Notes: generated by a model not told the origin, from the sequence alone. A stretch of DNA of 64,000 bases from Pseudomonas koreensis (GCF_012986595.1 NZ_JAAQYM010000001.1:496001-560000); one strand, 5' to 3'; positions 35,976 to 45,736 are shown, counted from the stretch's first letter. Numbers and translations are program-made.

Positions 35976-36631
35976 TGAGCAGCGGCTATCCGGTGCGTCT
36001 GGCGGGCGAAGAACTCTGGTTGCTGCCGGAAAAAGCCCTGTACTGGCCGGCGCAAGAGGCCCTTCTGATTGCCGACGTACACTTCGGCAAGGCCGCGGCC
36101 TATCGCAGCCTCGGTCAGCCAGTGCCGCTGGGCACCACGGCGGCGAACATCGCGGTGCTCGACCGTCTGCTGGCGAAGCTGCCTTGCCGGCAGCTGATTT
36201 TCCTCGGCGACTTCCTGCACGGCCCCGGTTCGCATGCGGCGGGCACACTGAATGCCTTGGCCGAATGGCGTGCACGTCACGCGAATCTGCCGATGACGTT
36301 GATTCGCGGCAACCACGACAAGCGCGCCGGCGACCCACCGGCATCGCTGAACATCCGCGTGGTGCCCGAGCCGCTGCTGCTGGGGCCATTCGCCTTGCAA
36401 CACGAACCTGATCCACACCCCGAACGCCACGTGCTGGCGGGGCACGTGCATCCGGTTTATCGGCTCAATGGACGGGGGCGGCAAAGTTTGCGCCTGGCGT
36501 GCTTCAGACTGGGTGAGCGGTTGAGCCTGCTGCCGGCCTTTGGCGCCTTTACCGGCGGCTATCAGGTAGAGAAAGACCTTCAGTGCAGAATATTCGTCAT
36601 CGGCGATAACGAAATATGGCCCGTCAGCTGA
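35975..36631 (+). CDS. pdeM: Ligase-associated DNA damage response endonuclease PdeM
   Basis: A 218-residue calcineurin-like metallophosphoesterase. Metal-ligand motifs are in order: DVHFGKA (Asp, His), LGDFLHGPGSH (Asp), RGNHDKRAG (Asn-His) and GHVHPVYRL (His). These match the family PdeM of the ligase-associated repair set. It is translationally coupled to the helicase gene through the overlapping TGATG and ends this second half of the repair cassette. Confidence 0.92.
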   Translation: MSSGYPVRLAGEELWLLPEKALYWPAQEALLIADVHFGKAAAYRSLGQPVPLGTTAANIAVLDRLLAKLPCRQLIFLGDFLHGPGSHAAGTLNALAEWRARHANLPMTLIRGNHDKRAGDPPASLNIRVVPEPLLLGPFALQHEPDPHPERHVLAGHVHPVYRLNGRGRQSLRLACFRLGERLSLLPAFGAFTGGYQVEKDLQCRIFVIGDNEIWPVS

Positions 36632-36676
36632 GGTCTTCGGCAAACCAGAGCGGACAGGCCATTGTCGGGGTAGCGA

Positions 36677-36886
36677 TCAGGCGACAGGCGCGGGTGGCGG
36701 TTCGTCCGGCAGCGTCGGCTCGCCAGGCTCGGTCGGTTGTTCGTTGGGGGTATCGGGATCAGGCTGGCCGGGAATGCCGCCAGCCATGTGAATAGACGGG
36801 TGTGCCAGCAGCGACCAGGCCAATACGCCAACCTGGTTGGGCTCAAGCCTTGCCAGCTCGGCAGTGATATGCGGATCGATCTTCAT
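36677..36886 (-). CDS. Small Pro-rich hypothetical protein
   Basis: A 69-residue protein starting at 36886 with a strong GGAGGG ribosome-binding site. Residues 1-32 are folded-looking (HITAELARLEPNQVGVLAWSLLAHP) and the rest is a disordered Pro/Glu/Thr tail (PGQPDPDTPNEQPTEPGEPT). I do not recognise a family. It converges on pdeM and lies downstream of dcd on the same strand. Confidence 0.65.
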   Translation of the reverse strand: MKIDPHITAELARLEPNQVGVLAWSLLAHPSIHMAGGIPGQPDPDTPNEQPTEPGEPTLPDEPPPAPVA

Positions 36887-36989
36887 GGAACCCTCCTCGG
36901 CGAAGGCCCGCTTTGGCAGAAGCAAAAACGGGCAGTACACCCCATAGAGTGTCTGCCCGCCAAAGAATTCCCGAGAACTGCCGGATGGA

Positions 36990-37556
36990 TCAGGTACGCG
37001 GCAGAGTCACGCCACGCTGGCCCTGATATTTACCGCCACGGTCCTTGTAGGAAACTTCGCATTGCTCGTCGGATTCGAGGAACAGCATCTGCGCCACGCC
37101 TTCGTTGGCGTAGATTTTCGCCGGCAGGTTGGTGGTGTTGGAGAATTCCAGGGTCACGTGGCCTTCCCACTCTGGCTCGAGCGGGGTGACGTTGACGATG
37201 ATGCCGCAACGCGCGTAGGTGCTTTTACCCAGGCAGATGGTCAGGACATTGCGCGGAATACGGAAGTATTCGACGGTGCTGGCCAGGGCGAAGGAGTTTG
37301 GCGGAATGATGCAGACGTCGCTGTGGATGTCGACAAAGCTGCCGGCGTCGAAGTTTTTCGGATCGACGATCGCCGAATTGATGTTGGTGAACACCTTGAA
37401 GTGGTTGGTGCAACGCACGTCGTAGCCGTAGCTCGACACACCGTAGGAGATCACACGGCTGTCGTCGCTGCCACGCACCTGGCGCTCGACGAAAGGCTCG
37501 ATCATGCCGTGTTCCTGCGCCATGCGGCGAATCCACTTGTCCGATTTGATGCTCAT
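36990..37556 (-). CDS. dcd: dCTP deaminase
   Basis: A 188-residue homotrimeric enzyme converting dCTP to dUTP, supplying dUMP for thymidylate. The family signatures are GKSTYARCG and the active-site glutamate in [17 protein letters not shown]; the C-terminal [19 protein letters not shown] folds over the nucleotide. Length fits. In many Pseudomonas genomes it sits next to a cold-shock gene, as here (divergently, 353 bp apart). Confidence 0.96.
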   Translation of the reverse strand: MSIKSDKWIRRMAQEHGMIEPFVERQVRGSDDSRVISYGVSSYGYDVRCTNHFKVFTNINSAIVDPKNFDAGSFVDIHSDVCIIPPNSFALASTVEYFRIPRNVLTICLGKSTYARCGIIVNVTPLEPEWEGHVTLEFSNTTNLPAKIYANEGVAQMLFLESDEQCEVSYKDRGGKYQGQRGVTLPRT

Positions 37557-37909
37557 GGCGGGTGTCCTGAATAGCGAGGTGGAAAAAATCTGTCCGGCAT
37601 CTTACCGGGCGCGCCGCCGGGTTCAAAGTGCGCGCTGCAATTCTCGCCGAACACGCCGGAAATACGGGCTGTGGCGACGAACTGTCACACCGCCGATCCC
37701 TAAATCAGAGAAACCTTCGCAAGAAACATTGGCACGTTCCGGAAAAAGGGTTAAGGTGGCGCCACTGTGTTGCTTGTGTCACTGAGAATCTCTACACGAT
37801 ATGTTGAATTTCGATCCAACCATCTACAAGAATTTTTCCTGCTCTTTGCACTCAGTCTCGGCCAGGGTTCTTCCTGAGTCGCAGTTATCTTTGTTCAAGG
37901 AGTTACACC
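37557..37909. other. Divergent dcd / cold-shock gene intergenic region
   Basis: A 353-bp gene-free region. The right-hand 130 bases are T-rich (GAATTTTTCCTGCTCTTTGC) and precede AAGGAG at the csp start, in keeping with the long 5' leader of temperature-responsive csp mRNAs. That leader role is inference. Confidence 0.5.
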
Positions 37910-38119
37910 ATGTCTAATCGCCAAACCGGTACCGTTAAGTGGTTCAACGATGAAAAAGGCTTCGGCTTCATCACTCCACAATCCGGTGACGACCTGTTCG
38001 TTCACTTCAAAGCTATCCAATCCGACGGCTTCAAAAGCCTGAAAGAAGGCCAACAGGTTTCTTTCATCGCTACCCGCGGTCAGAAAGGCATGCAAGCTGA
38101 AGAAGTACAAGTTATCTAA
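37910..38119 (+). CDS. Cold-shock protein (CspA family)
   Basis: A 69-residue single cold-shock domain that binds RNA and single-stranded DNA and melts mRNA structure. RNP-1 is K16-GFGFI (residues 16-21) and RNP-2 LFVHF (29-33), with the conserved [11 protein letters not shown] start. AAGGAG lies 8 bases upstream of ATG 37910. A strong terminator follows, so it is monocistronic. Confidence 0.96.
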   Translation: MSNRQTGTVKWFNDEKGFGFITPQSGDDLFVHFKAIQSDGFKSLKEGQQVSFIATRGQKGMQAEEVQVI

Positions 38120-38133
38120 CTTGTAGCTTCTTT

Positions 38134-38169
38134 AGAAAAGAGCCCCGCCCTCAAAAGCGGGGCTTTTTT
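38134..38169 (+). terminator. Rho-independent terminator of the cold-shock gene
   Basis: AGAGCCCCGC, loop CCTCAAAA, GCGGGGCTTTTTT: a 7-bp GC stem with T-tract 20 bases after the csp stop. Confidence 0.92.
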
Positions 38170-38193
38170 GTGGGCGCTTGTTTTCCGGGCGCA

Positions 38194-38273
38194 AAAAAAG
38201 ATCGCAGCCTTCGGCAGCGCCTGCACAGGATTGATGTACATCCCGTTGGAGCTGCCGAAGGCTGCGATCTTTT
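38194..38273. repeat. REP-type inverted repeat, family A
   Basis: AAAAAAGATCGCAGCCTTCG ... GCGCCTGCACA, spacer, then GTTGGAGCTGCCGAAGGCTG and CGATCTTTT. Slightly diverged arms; lies between convergent genes. Confidence 0.88.
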
Positions 38274-38282
38274 GCTGTTGAC

Positions 38283-39290
38283 TTACCAGGCCACGCCAAA
38301 CCCTGCGGTGTAGCGGGTCTTGTTCAAATCCGCGTCCCTGGTGCCGCTGATGATGTCGCGCTCGGCCTTGAGGTTAAGCGACGCCCAGTCGGTGACCTTG
38401 TAGCGCAGGCCCATCTCGGCATCCAGCGCGTAGTTGGCGACGTCAGACAGTGGCTTGCCCAATTCGCCATTGGTGAAGAACTCGACTTTCTTGCCAATCA
38501 GGTAGCGGTTGTAATCCCACTTCATGGCGACCGAGTAGAAGTTGTCCTTGCCGCCATCGCTATACTCGTAATCGGTACGGTTGAGCAGCGAACCCAGCGA
38601 GAAGGCGCCCAACTCGTCATCCCAGAACTGGTAACCCGGACCGGTACCGACCACACGCTGACGCGACAGCTCTTCGACGAAGTCACGCTTGTAGTTCAGA
38701 CGACCCTGCCAGAACCACTTGTCGGTGAGGAAGCGGTCGAGGGAATATTCCGCGCGCCAGTTATTGGTGGTGACCTGTTCGTCCTGCACTTCGCGGTTGT
38801 ATTCGCCTTCGGCGGTATGGCGCCAGCGGCCATGACGTGCCGTGGTCTTGAAGTCGATGTCGTAGTCGTCGGTGTCTTTTTCGGCGCGTTGATAATCCAG
38901 GGCCAGGCCGACGTTGCCTTTCCAGACCAGATCCTCGACCACCGGTTTAGGCTTGAGAATCTGCTGGATACTCGCCAGTTCCACTGTTTTCGGCGCTTCG
39001 CCATTGGCCAGGGTGACCTTGCCGTCTTCGGCGGCGGTCAGTGATTTGGCTTTTTCGCCGTTGTAAGCGTCCTGTTTGACCAACAACTCTTGATCACTTT
39101 CCAGGGTCTTGACCTGCTTCCAGTCGATCGTGACCGCACCCGCGTATTGGGTCTGGATCAGCAGTTTGCCGCCATCGAACAGGGAAATTTTGCCGCTCAG
39201 CTTGTCACCGTTCTTCAACCAGACGGTATCGGCAAGCAGGGGCGTGGACGCGCTGAAGACAGCAAGGCACAGCAGGGTTCTGGACAACAT
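38283..39290 (-). CDS. DUF481-family outer-membrane protein
   Basis: A 335-residue protein: signal peptide (MLSRTLLCLAVFSASTPLLA), a beta-rich N-terminal region of about 110 residues (VWLKNGDKLSGKISLFDGGKL, typical of putative periplasmic domain), then a DUF481 beta-barrel of alternating residues ending in aromatic F-G-V-A-W, the usual outer-membrane assembly signal. Likely an outer-membrane salt-induced protein; function unknown. It faces the ATL gene divergently across 163 bp. Confidence 0.85.
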   Translation of the reverse strand: MLSRTLLCLAVFSASTPLLADTVWLKNGDKLSGKISLFDGGKLLIQTQYAGAVTIDWKQVKTLESDQELLVKQDAYNGEKAKSLTAAEDGKVTLANGEAPKTVELASIQQILKPKPVVEDLVWKGNVGLALDYQRAEKDTDDYDIDFKTTARHGRWRHTAEGEYNREVQDEQVTTNNWRAEYSLDRFLTDKWFWQGRLNYKRDFVEELSRQRVVGTGPGYQFWDDELGAFSLGSLLNRTDYEYSDGGKDNFYSVAMKWDYNRYLIGKKVEFFTNGELGKPLSDVANYALDAEMGLRYKVTDWASLNLKAERDIISGTRDADLNKTRYTAGFGVAW

Positions 39291-39453
39291 AAGCGGATCG
39301 AGGGCTCAGGATTACAAAAAGGTCGGCATTATCCGTAGGAATACGCCCGTGACAAGGACTGACCGGGCGATTTCCATTGAGTTCATTTCTCAATGGGCAC
39401 ATCACGGATTAGGCTTGGCCTCATCAACAACCCCATGTTCAGGAATTGCGCAC

Positions 39454-39807
39454 GTGACAGACACACCCCGCGAGCCAGACAGCGAAGCGCAAATCCGACG
39501 CACGGTGCTCTACTCGACACTCGCCCAAGTGCCGGAAGGCAAAGTCGTCAGCTATGGTCAGTTGGCCGAACTGGCGGGATTGGGGCGCGCCGCCCGCTGG
39601 GTCGGCCGGACCCTGAGCCAGTTACCCGCCGATACGCGACTGCCATGGCACCGGGTTCTGGGCGCCGGCGGTCGGCTCAGCCTGCCGCTGGGCAGTCCTT
39701 CAGGGGACGAGCAACGGGCACGCTTGCGCGCTGAAGGGGTCACCGTCCTGAACAATCGTGTGGATATTCAGCGCCATGGCTGGCGTCCGGTAGAGCACAG
39801 CGGTTAG
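39454..39807 (+). CDS. Alkyltransferase-like protein (ATL, MGMT family without Cys)
   Basis: A 117-residue MGMT-like DNA-binding domain. The alkyl-acceptor cysteine of the PCHR motif is tryptophan here: P64-W65-H66-R67. PWHR is the hallmark of alkyltransferase-like proteins, which recognise O6-alkylguanine and hand it to nucleotide excision repair instead of repairing it. The helix-turn-helix part is KVVSYGQLAELAGLGRAARWVG. Start is GTG 39454 with AGGAATTG upstream, since an ATG-starting reading would run through the DUF481 promoter. Confidence 0.9.
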   Translation: MTDTPREPDSEAQIRRTVLYSTLAQVPEGKVVSYGQLAELAGLGRAARWVGRTLSQLPADTRLPWHRVLGAGGRLSLPLGSPSGDEQRARLRAEGVTVLNNRVDIQRHGWRPVEHSG

Positions 39808-39850
39808 AGTGCGCGCTTTGTTTTCGCAATCTTGAGGCAGACTTCAGCCC

Positions 39851-41410
39851 ATGCCCCGTAAAACCTGGCGCGCCGCGCTCGCCGCCTATGCCAGTCCTTC
39901 GACGCTCGTGCTGTTGTTGCTCGGTTTCGCTGCCGGCCTGCCGTACATGCTGGTATTTTCCACGCTTTCAGTCTGGCTGCGTGAAGCCGGCGTGGCCCGT
40001 GAAACCATCGGCTACGCGAGCCTGATCGGCCTGGCCTACGCCTTCAAATGGGTCTGGTCGCCGTTGCTCGACCAATGGCGCCTGCCTTTATTGGGCAAGC
40101 TGGGCCGCCGCCGTTCGTGGCTGGTGCTCTCGCAGGCGCTGGTGATCCTCGGCCTGATCGGCATGGGCTTCTGTGACCCGCAGAAACACCTGTCCTGGCT
40201 GATCGCCATTGCAGTCATCGTCGCCTTCGCGTCCGCGACCCAGGACATTGCGGTCGATGCCTATCGCCTGGAGATCGCCGACGACAGTCGTCAGGCCGCG
40301 CTCGCCGCCAGTTACATGTCCGGTTATCGCGTCGCCGCCCTGCTCGCCACGGCGGGCGCGCTGTTCTTCGCCGAGGGCTTCGGTTCCACCGGGTTCAACT
40401 ATCAGCATTCGGCCTGGACCGGCACCTACGCCCTGTTCGGGGCATTGATGGTCCCTGCCCTGCTGACCTCGCTGCTGATGCGCGAACCGCCGGTGCCGCT
40501 GCGCACACAGTTGCAGGCCGGCCGCTACAGCTTCGTGCATCAACTGGCCTCGGTGTTCGTGCTGATCGTGCTGCTGGTGTCCGTTCCGGCCATGTTCACC
40601 CAGCTGTACAACACTGATTTCGCCAGCGTGCTGTTCGGCAGCATGAGCCCGCTCGACCTGCTGCTCGAAGACCGTGCCTTCCTGCGCGCCATCCTCTATA
40701 CGCTGCTGACCGGCCTGTGCCTGTCGACCATGGGCCGTCGCGGCCTGGCGCCGGTGCTGACCCCGGTCAACGACTTCATCGTGCGCTACCGCTGGCAGGC
40801 GCTGCTGTTGCTAGGGTTGATCGCCACCTATCGGATGTCCGACACGGTGATGGGCGTGATGGCCAACGTGTTCTACATCGACCAGGGCTTCACCAAGGAC
40901 CAGATTGCCAGCGTCAGCAAGATTTTCGGCCTGATCATGACCCTCGTCGGCGCGGGCATGGGCGGCCTGCTGATCGTGCGTTTCGGTATCCTGCCGATCC
41001 TGTTCATCGGCGGCGCGGCCTCGGCCGCCACCAACCTGCTGTTTGTGATGCTGGCCGACATGGGCCCGAACCTGCAGATGCTGGTGGTGACCATTTCCCT
41101 CGACAACTTCAGTTCCGGGCTCGCGACCTCGGCGTTCGTCGCCTACCTGTCGAGCCTGACCAACCTGAAGTTCTCGGCAACCCAGTACGCCCTGCTCAGC
41201 TCGATCATGCTGTTGCTGCCGCGCCTGATCGGCGGTTACTCAGGGGTGATGGTCGAGAAGTTCGGTTATCACAACTTCTTCATGATCACCGCGCTGCTCG
41301 GTGTTCCGACCCTGTTGCTGATCGCCCTGCACTGGTTCCAGGAAAACCGCCGCGAAGGCCCGACACCAACGCCCGAGCCTTTGCCGACGTCCGTCGTGGA
41401 AGAGTCGTAG
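39851..41410 (+). CDS. ampG: Muropeptide permease AmpG
   Basis: A 519-residue major facilitator superfamily protein with about 14 hydrophobic segments. It starts MPRKTWRAALAAYASPSTLV and has the AmpG pattern LLLLGFAAGLPYMLVFSTLSVWLREAGV and GYASLIGLAYAFKWVWSPLLDQ. AmpG imports GlcNAc-anhydroMurNAc muropeptides from the periplasm for recycling and, indirectly, signals ampC induction. Length is within the Pseudomonas AmpG range. It is followed 130 bp later by proS. Confidence 0.93.
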   Translation: MPRKTWRAALAAYASPSTLVLLLLGFAAGLPYMLVFSTLSVWLREAGVARETIGYASLIGLAYAFKWVWSPLLDQWRLPLLGKLGRRRSWLVLSQALVILGLIGMGFCDPQKHLSWLIAIAVIVAFASATQDIAVDAYRLEIADDSRQAALAASYMSGYRVAALLATAGALFFAEGFGSTGFNYQHSAWTGTYALFGALMVPALLTSLLMREPPVPLRTQLQAGRYSFVHQLASVFVLIVLLVSVPAMFTQLYNTDFASVLFGSMSPLDLLLEDRAFLRAILYTLLTGLCLSTMGRRGLAPVLTPVNDFIVRYRWQALLLLGLIATYRMSDTVMGVMANVFYIDQGFTKDQIASVSKIFGLIMTLVGAGMGGLLIVRFGILPILFIGGAASAATNLLFVMLADMGPNLQMLVVTISLDNFSSGLATSAFVAYLSSLTNLKFSATQYALLSSIMLLLPRLIGGYSGVMVEKFGYHNFFMITALLGVPTLLLIALHWFQENRREGPTPTPEPLPTSVVEES

Positions 41411-41539
41411 GACATTTCACATACGGCGGGAGGAATCCCGCCGTTGAGCCTCACCGCCGAGCGCAATCCTGTACGTCGGCAACTCTCGCCGGTACACTGC
41501 TCCGTCATTTCCAGTCATAGCAACCGACAACGGCCAACC

Positions 41540-43255
41540 ATGCGCACCAGTCAATTTTTGCTCGCCACACAGAAAGAAACGCCTTCCGATGCGGTCGTCG
41601 TCAGCCACCAGCTGATGCTGCGCGCCGGCATGATTCGCAAACTCGCTTCGGGCCTGTACACCTGGCTGCCGATGGGCTTGCGGGTCATGCGCAAGGTTGA
41701 AGCCATCGTTCGCGAAGAAATGAACGCTGCCGGTTCTCTTGAAGTGTTGATGCCGAGCACCCAACCGGCCGAGCTGTGGCAGGAATCGGGGCGCTGGGAA
41801 GAATACGGCCCTGAGCTGCTGCGCATCAAAGACCGCCACGGTCGCGACTTCTGCGCGGGCCCGACCCACGAAGAAGTGATCACCGATCTGATGCGCAACG
41901 AGTTGAGCAGCTACAAGCAGCTGCCGATCAACCTGTACCAGATCCAGACCAAATTCCGTGACGAAATCCGCCCACGCTTCGGTTTGATGCGCGGCCGCGA
42001 ATTCATCATGAAGGACGCCTACTCGTTCCACGCCGATCAGGCTTCGCTGCAGGTCACCTACGACCGCATGCATCAGGCGTACTGCAACGTGTTCACCCGT
42101 CTGGGCCTGAAATTCCGTCCGGTTGAAGCCGACAACGGTTCGATCGGTGGTGCCGGTTCCCACGAGTTCCACGTGCTGGCCGAGTCCGGCGAAGACGATA
42201 TCGTCTTCAGCAACGGCTCCGACTATGCGGCGAACATCGAGAAAGCCGAAGCCGTGCCACGGGAAACCTCGCGTCCAGCGCCGACCGAAGAACTGCGCCT
42301 GGTCGATACCCCAGACACCAAGACCATTGCCGCACTGGTGGAAAAATTCAATCTGCCGATTGAAAAGACCATCAAGACCCTGATCGTCCACGCCGAAGAG
42401 CCAGGCAAGCTGATTGCCCTGGTCATCCGTGGCGACCACGAGCTCAACGAAATCAAGGCCGCCCAGCAGCCAGGCGTTGCCAGCCCGCTGGTCATGGCTT
42501 CCGACGCCGAACTGCGTGACGCCATTGGCGCCGGCGCCGGCTCCCTCGGCCCGCTGAACCTGCCGCTGCCAATCATCATCGACCGTTCGGTCGAGCTGAT
42601 GAGCGACTTCGGCATCGGTGCGAACATCGACGACAAGCACTACTTCGGCGTGAACTGGGAGCGTGATCTGCCGGTTCCGACCGTTGCCGACCTGCGTAAC
42701 GTGGTCGCTGGCGACCCAAGCCCGGACGGCAAGGGCACCCTGGAAATCAAGCGCGGCATCGAAGTCGGGCACATCTTCCAGCTGGGCAACAAGTACAGCA
42801 AGGCGATGAAGTGCGAAGTGCTGGGCGAGAACGGCAAGCCGGTCACCCTGGAAATGGGTTGCTACGGCATTGGCGTGTCCCGCGTGGTCGCTGCTGCCAT
42901 CGAGCAGAACAACGACGAAAAAGGCATCATCTGGAGCGACACCCTGGCGCCGTTCCAGATCGCCCTGGTACCGCTGCGTTACGAAACCGAGCAGGTGCGC
43001 GAAGCCACTGACAAGCTGTACGCAGAACTGACTGCGGCCGGTTTCGAAGTGCTGCTGGACGATCGCGACAAGAAAACCAGCCCGGGCATCAAGTTCGCGG
43101 ACATGGAGCTGATCGGCATTCCTCACCGGATCGTGGTCAGCGACCGCGGTCTTGCCGAAGGCAACCTGGAATACAAGAGCCGTACCGAGTCCGAAGCGCA
43201 AGCGCTGCCGGTCGCCGATGTGGTGTCCTTCCTTCAGGCCCGTATCCGCCGCTGA
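41540..43255 (+). CDS. proS: Prolyl-tRNA synthetase
   Basis: A 571-residue class II bacterial-type ProRS. The start at 41540 ([18 protein letters not shown]) is the conserved N-terminus; the 41444 start extends into non-conserved sequence. Class II motif 2 ([25 protein letters not shown]), the YbaK-like editing insertion (residues about 225-400) and motif 3 ([20 protein letters not shown]) are all present, followed by the anticodon-binding domain. It charges tRNA-Pro and edits mis-acylated Ala. Confidence 0.98.
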   Translation: MRTSQFLLATQKETPSDAVVVSHQLMLRAGMIRKLASGLYTWLPMGLRVMRKVEAIVREEMNAAGSLEVLMPSTQPAELWQESGRWEEYGPELLRIKDRHGRDFCAGPTHEEVITDLMRNELSSYKQLPINLYQIQTKFRDEIRPRFGLMRGREFIMKDAYSFHADQASLQVTYDRMHQAYCNVFTRLGLKFRPVEADNGSIGGAGSHEFHVLAESGEDDIVFSNGSDYAANIEKAEAVPRETSRPAPTEELRLVDTPDTKTIAALVEKFNLPIEKTIKTLIVHAEEPGKLIALVIRGDHELNEIKAAQQPGVASPLVMASDAELRDAIGAGAGSLGPLNLPLPIIIDRSVELMSDFGIGANIDDKHYFGVNWERDLPVPTVADLRNVVAGDPSPDGKGTLEIKRGIEVGHIFQLGNKYSKAMKCEVLGENGKPVTLEMGCYGIGVSRVVAAAIEQNNDEKGIIWSDTLAPFQIALVPLRYETEQVREATDKLYAELTAAGFEVLLDDRDKKTSPGIKFADMELIGIPHRIVVSDRGLAEGNLEYKSRTESEAQALPVADVVSFLQARIRR

Positions 43256-43272
43256 ATCCAGATAGAGACCTC

Positions 43273-44226
43273 ATGTTCAAGCGAAACACCTTGGGCCTCG
43301 GTGGCGCCGCCCTGTGCGGCGCCCTGCTGGTCAGCGGCTGTGCCAATCAAATGTCACAGCGCAGCGAGCACGAAGAGCGGGTCGAGCGCAAATTGCTCGA
43401 TCACAGCCTGCAGATCGATGTCGGTGAGCCCAAGGTGCTTGAGCTGCCGGAGCGACGCGTGAAAATCAACGAGCAGAAGACCTTCGAAGTCACCGAGTTC
43501 GAAGTCACCCGCCGTTATGACCGTTACACGCCTTACCAGCCCTGGCGCGAAATCTACGAGATTCCGCTGGGTGCGGTGGCCGTGGTGGCGGGTGTCGGCG
43601 CGAATGTGGTCAACGTGTTCGCCCTGGGCAACCTGCCGGACAGCGTGACCAAGGACTGGCTGAGCTACGGCATTGCCGGGATCAACCCGTTCATGAACGT
43701 GCCGTCCCATGGTCGTGCGCAACAGAACCTGGCCGGTATCGATGAAGTCCAGCGCGACAAGCGCATGGAATATTCAAGCCTGCCGTGGAGCGAGCGACCG
43801 GTGCAGGTCAAGGCCGGCAAGCAGACCTTCGACATGACCACCGACCGCAACGGCGTGCTGCGCCTGAACCTGCTGGACAGCCCGTTCGCCGAAAATGACC
43901 TCAATCATGTCGGCAAGCTGCAGATCAGCGTCGAGGACGGCAAGGATGACGTGCACAGCGACACGTCCCTGACCATCAGCAGCCACCTGCGCAGCAAACT
44001 GCTCGAAGCGCACGGTCTGATCTACGACGATCTGGAAGATGACGAAGTGAGCCAGTGGGTGCACCGGGTCAAACGCCTGTCGGAACTGGGTCTGGAAGAA
44101 GAAGCCAGCGAGCTGGAACAAAGCCTGATCGAACTGACGCGCAACGATCCTGAGTTGCAGGCGGAGTTTCTCAAGTCGCTGACCAAGGATGCCGGGCGCT
44201 TAGTGGCGGATCCGGGACCGAATTAA
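43273..44226 (+). CDS. Uncharacterised lipoprotein downstream of proS
   Basis: A 317-residue protein with lipobox VSGC near residue 23. A short charged region is followed by a domain containing a hydrophobic stretch (LGAVAVVAGVGANVVNVFALG, about residues 97-117), then a conserved-looking SLPWSERPVQVKAGKQTFDM segment and a helical C-terminus rich in Glu/Leu. No family recognised. ATG 43273 lies 18 bases after the proS stop, so it is probably co-transcribed with proS. Confidence 0.8.
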   Translation: MFKRNTLGLGGAALCGALLVSGCANQMSQRSEHEERVERKLLDHSLQIDVGEPKVLELPERRVKINEQKTFEVTEFEVTRRYDRYTPYQPWREIYEIPLGAVAVVAGVGANVVNVFALGNLPDSVTKDWLSYGIAGINPFMNVPSHGRAQQNLAGIDEVQRDKRMEYSSLPWSERPVQVKAGKQTFDMTTDRNGVLRLNLLDSPFAENDLNHVGKLQISVEDGKDDVHSDTSLTISSHLRSKLLEAHGLIYDDLEDDEVSQWVHRVKRLSELGLEEEASELEQSLIELTRNDPELQAEFLKSLTKDAGRLVADPGPN

Positions 44227-44231
44227 GCCTT

Positions 44232-44306
44232 AAAAGATCGCAGCCTGCGGCAGCTCCTACAGGGAACGCATTCCAATGCAGGAGCTGCCGCAGGCTGGGA
44301 TCTTTT
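44232..44306. repeat. REP-type inverted repeat, family A
   Basis: AAAAGATCGCAGCCTGCGGC ... CTCCTACA, spacer, TGCAGGAGCTGCCGCAGGCT, GGGATCTTTT. It lies between convergent genes and ends 6 bases before the dinB stop. Confidence 0.9.
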
Positions 44307-44311
44307 GACTT

Positions 44312-45373
44312 TTAACGCTCAAACAACTCCATCTGCTCAAACCCACCGCGCAAATCCTCCAGCCTTACCCCCACTCCCAGCAAGCGCACCGGTTTCCCAC
44401 CGCGATTGAACGCCTGCGTCAGCATCAACTGATAACTGCCCAGATCCCGCCCCGCCCCGGCCTGCTCCAGGGTGGTCTGGGTAAAATCGTGAAACTTCAC
44501 TTTGACGAATGGCTTGCCCGGCCGGTAGCTGCTGTCGATCCGTTCCATACGGGTCTTCAGGGTTTCCAGCAGCTCCGGCAACTTGTCCAGGCAACTGCGC
44601 AGATCCGGCAGATCAACATCGTAGGTATTTTCCACGCTGATTGACTGACGACGGCTGTCGTTGTGCACCAGCCGGTCATCGATCCCACGGGCCAGACTCC
44701 ACATTCGCTCACCGAAACTGCCGAATTCACGCACCAGCGCCAGCTTGTCCCACTCGCGCAACTGCAAACAATCGACGATGCCGAGCTTGCCCAGTTTGTC
44801 AGCGGTGACTTTGCCGACACCGTGCAACTTGCTCACCGGCAAGCCGCTGACAAAATCCTCGACCTGATCCGGGGTAATGACGAACAACCCGTTGGGCTTC
44901 TTCCAGTCGCTGGCGATCTTGGCCAGAAACTTGTTCGGCGCGACCCCGGCAGAAACCGTGATGTGCAACTGATTGGACACCCGCCGCCGAATATCTTGCG
45001 CGATGCGCGTGGCGCTGCCGCCGAAATGCGCGCTATCGGAGACGTCGAGATACGCTTCGTCCAGCGACAGGGGCTCGATCAGGTCGGTGTAATCGCGGAA
45101 GATTGTGTGGATCTCTTTAGAGGCTTCGCGATAGGCGTCCATGCGTGGCTTGACGATGGTCAGGTCCGGACACAGCTTCAGCGCATGCCCGGACGACATC
45201 GCCGAACGCACGCCATAGGCCCGCGCTTCATAGTTGCAGGTGGCAATCACCCCGCGTCGATCCGCCGAGCCGCCCACCGCCAACGGTTTGCCGGCCAGGT
45301 TCGGGTCGTCGCGCATCTCGATGGCGGCGTAGAAACAGTCACAGTCGACGTGGATGATTTTTCGCTGGGTCAT
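44312..45373 (-). CDS. dinB: DNA polymerase IV (DinB)
   Basis: A 353-residue Y-family translesion polymerase. Catalytic metal ligands are in HVDCDCFYAAIEM (Asp near residue 10) and SLDEAYLDVSD (Asp-Glu near 105); the helix-hairpin-helix thumb is in LHGVGKVTADKLGKLG; the little-finger domain follows. No proofreading domain. Length agrees with E. coli DinB (351). A LexA box 50 bases upstream supports SOS control. Confidence 0.96.
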   Translation of the reverse strand: MTQRKIIHVDCDCFYAAIEMRDDPNLAGKPLAVGGSADRRGVIATCNYEARAYGVRSAMSSGHALKLCPDLTIVKPRMDAYREASKEIHTIFRDYTDLIEPLSLDEAYLDVSDSAHFGGSATRIAQDIRRRVSNQLHITVSAGVAPNKFLAKIASDWKKPNGLFVITPDQVEDFVSGLPVSKLHGVGKVTADKLGKLGIVDCLQLREWDKLALVREFGSFGERMWSLARGIDDRLVHNDSRRQSISVENTYDVDLPDLRSCLDKLPELLETLKTRMERIDSSYRPGKPFVKVKFHDFTQTTLEQAGAGRDLGSYQLMLTQAFNRGGKPVRLLGVGVRLEDLRGGFEQMELFER

Positions 45374-45422
45374 GACAGAAAAGGAAACATGGCGAGCCGG
45401 ATCCGCAGTATCTCACTGACAC

Positions 45423-45438
45423 CTGTATATAGCACCAG
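45423..45438 (-). promoter_or_regulatory. LexA (SOS) box of dinB
   Basis: CTGTATATAGCACCAG, a good CTG-N10-CAG match with the TATATA core, 49 bases upstream of the dinB start codon. Confidence 0.85.
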
Positions 45439-45612
45439 TGGTCTGAATGTTCTTTTCCGGCTGTAGGAAAATACCGTTGAATTTATTTTCTCAATCGTAA
45501 ATCGCACACTGATAGAGCTGAAAGCCTTGCCCCACCTGCCCTGCGGCCCCTTACGCAGCCCCCAAAAAGCCGCTAACCAATTGAACAGGAACAGATTTAT
45601 CCAGATTCAAGG

Positions 45613-45640
45613 TTGACAGCCCGGCGATCCTCTGTAGAAT
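45613..45640 (+). promoter_or_regulatory. Promoter of initiator tRNA copy 1
   Basis: A consensus -35 TTGACA (45613-45618) and -10 TAGAAT (45635-45640) separated by 16 bases, 13 bases before the mature tRNA start. The second tRNA copy has the same arrangement. Confidence 0.85.
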
Positions 45641-45653
45641 GCCGACACACAGA

Positions 45654-45730
<77 letters not shown>

Positions 45731-45736
45731 AACATC

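Noticed and set aside
34377..36416. 679-residue minus-strand reading over the helicase and pdeM
   Set aside because: Antisense to two genes with complete catalytic motifs.
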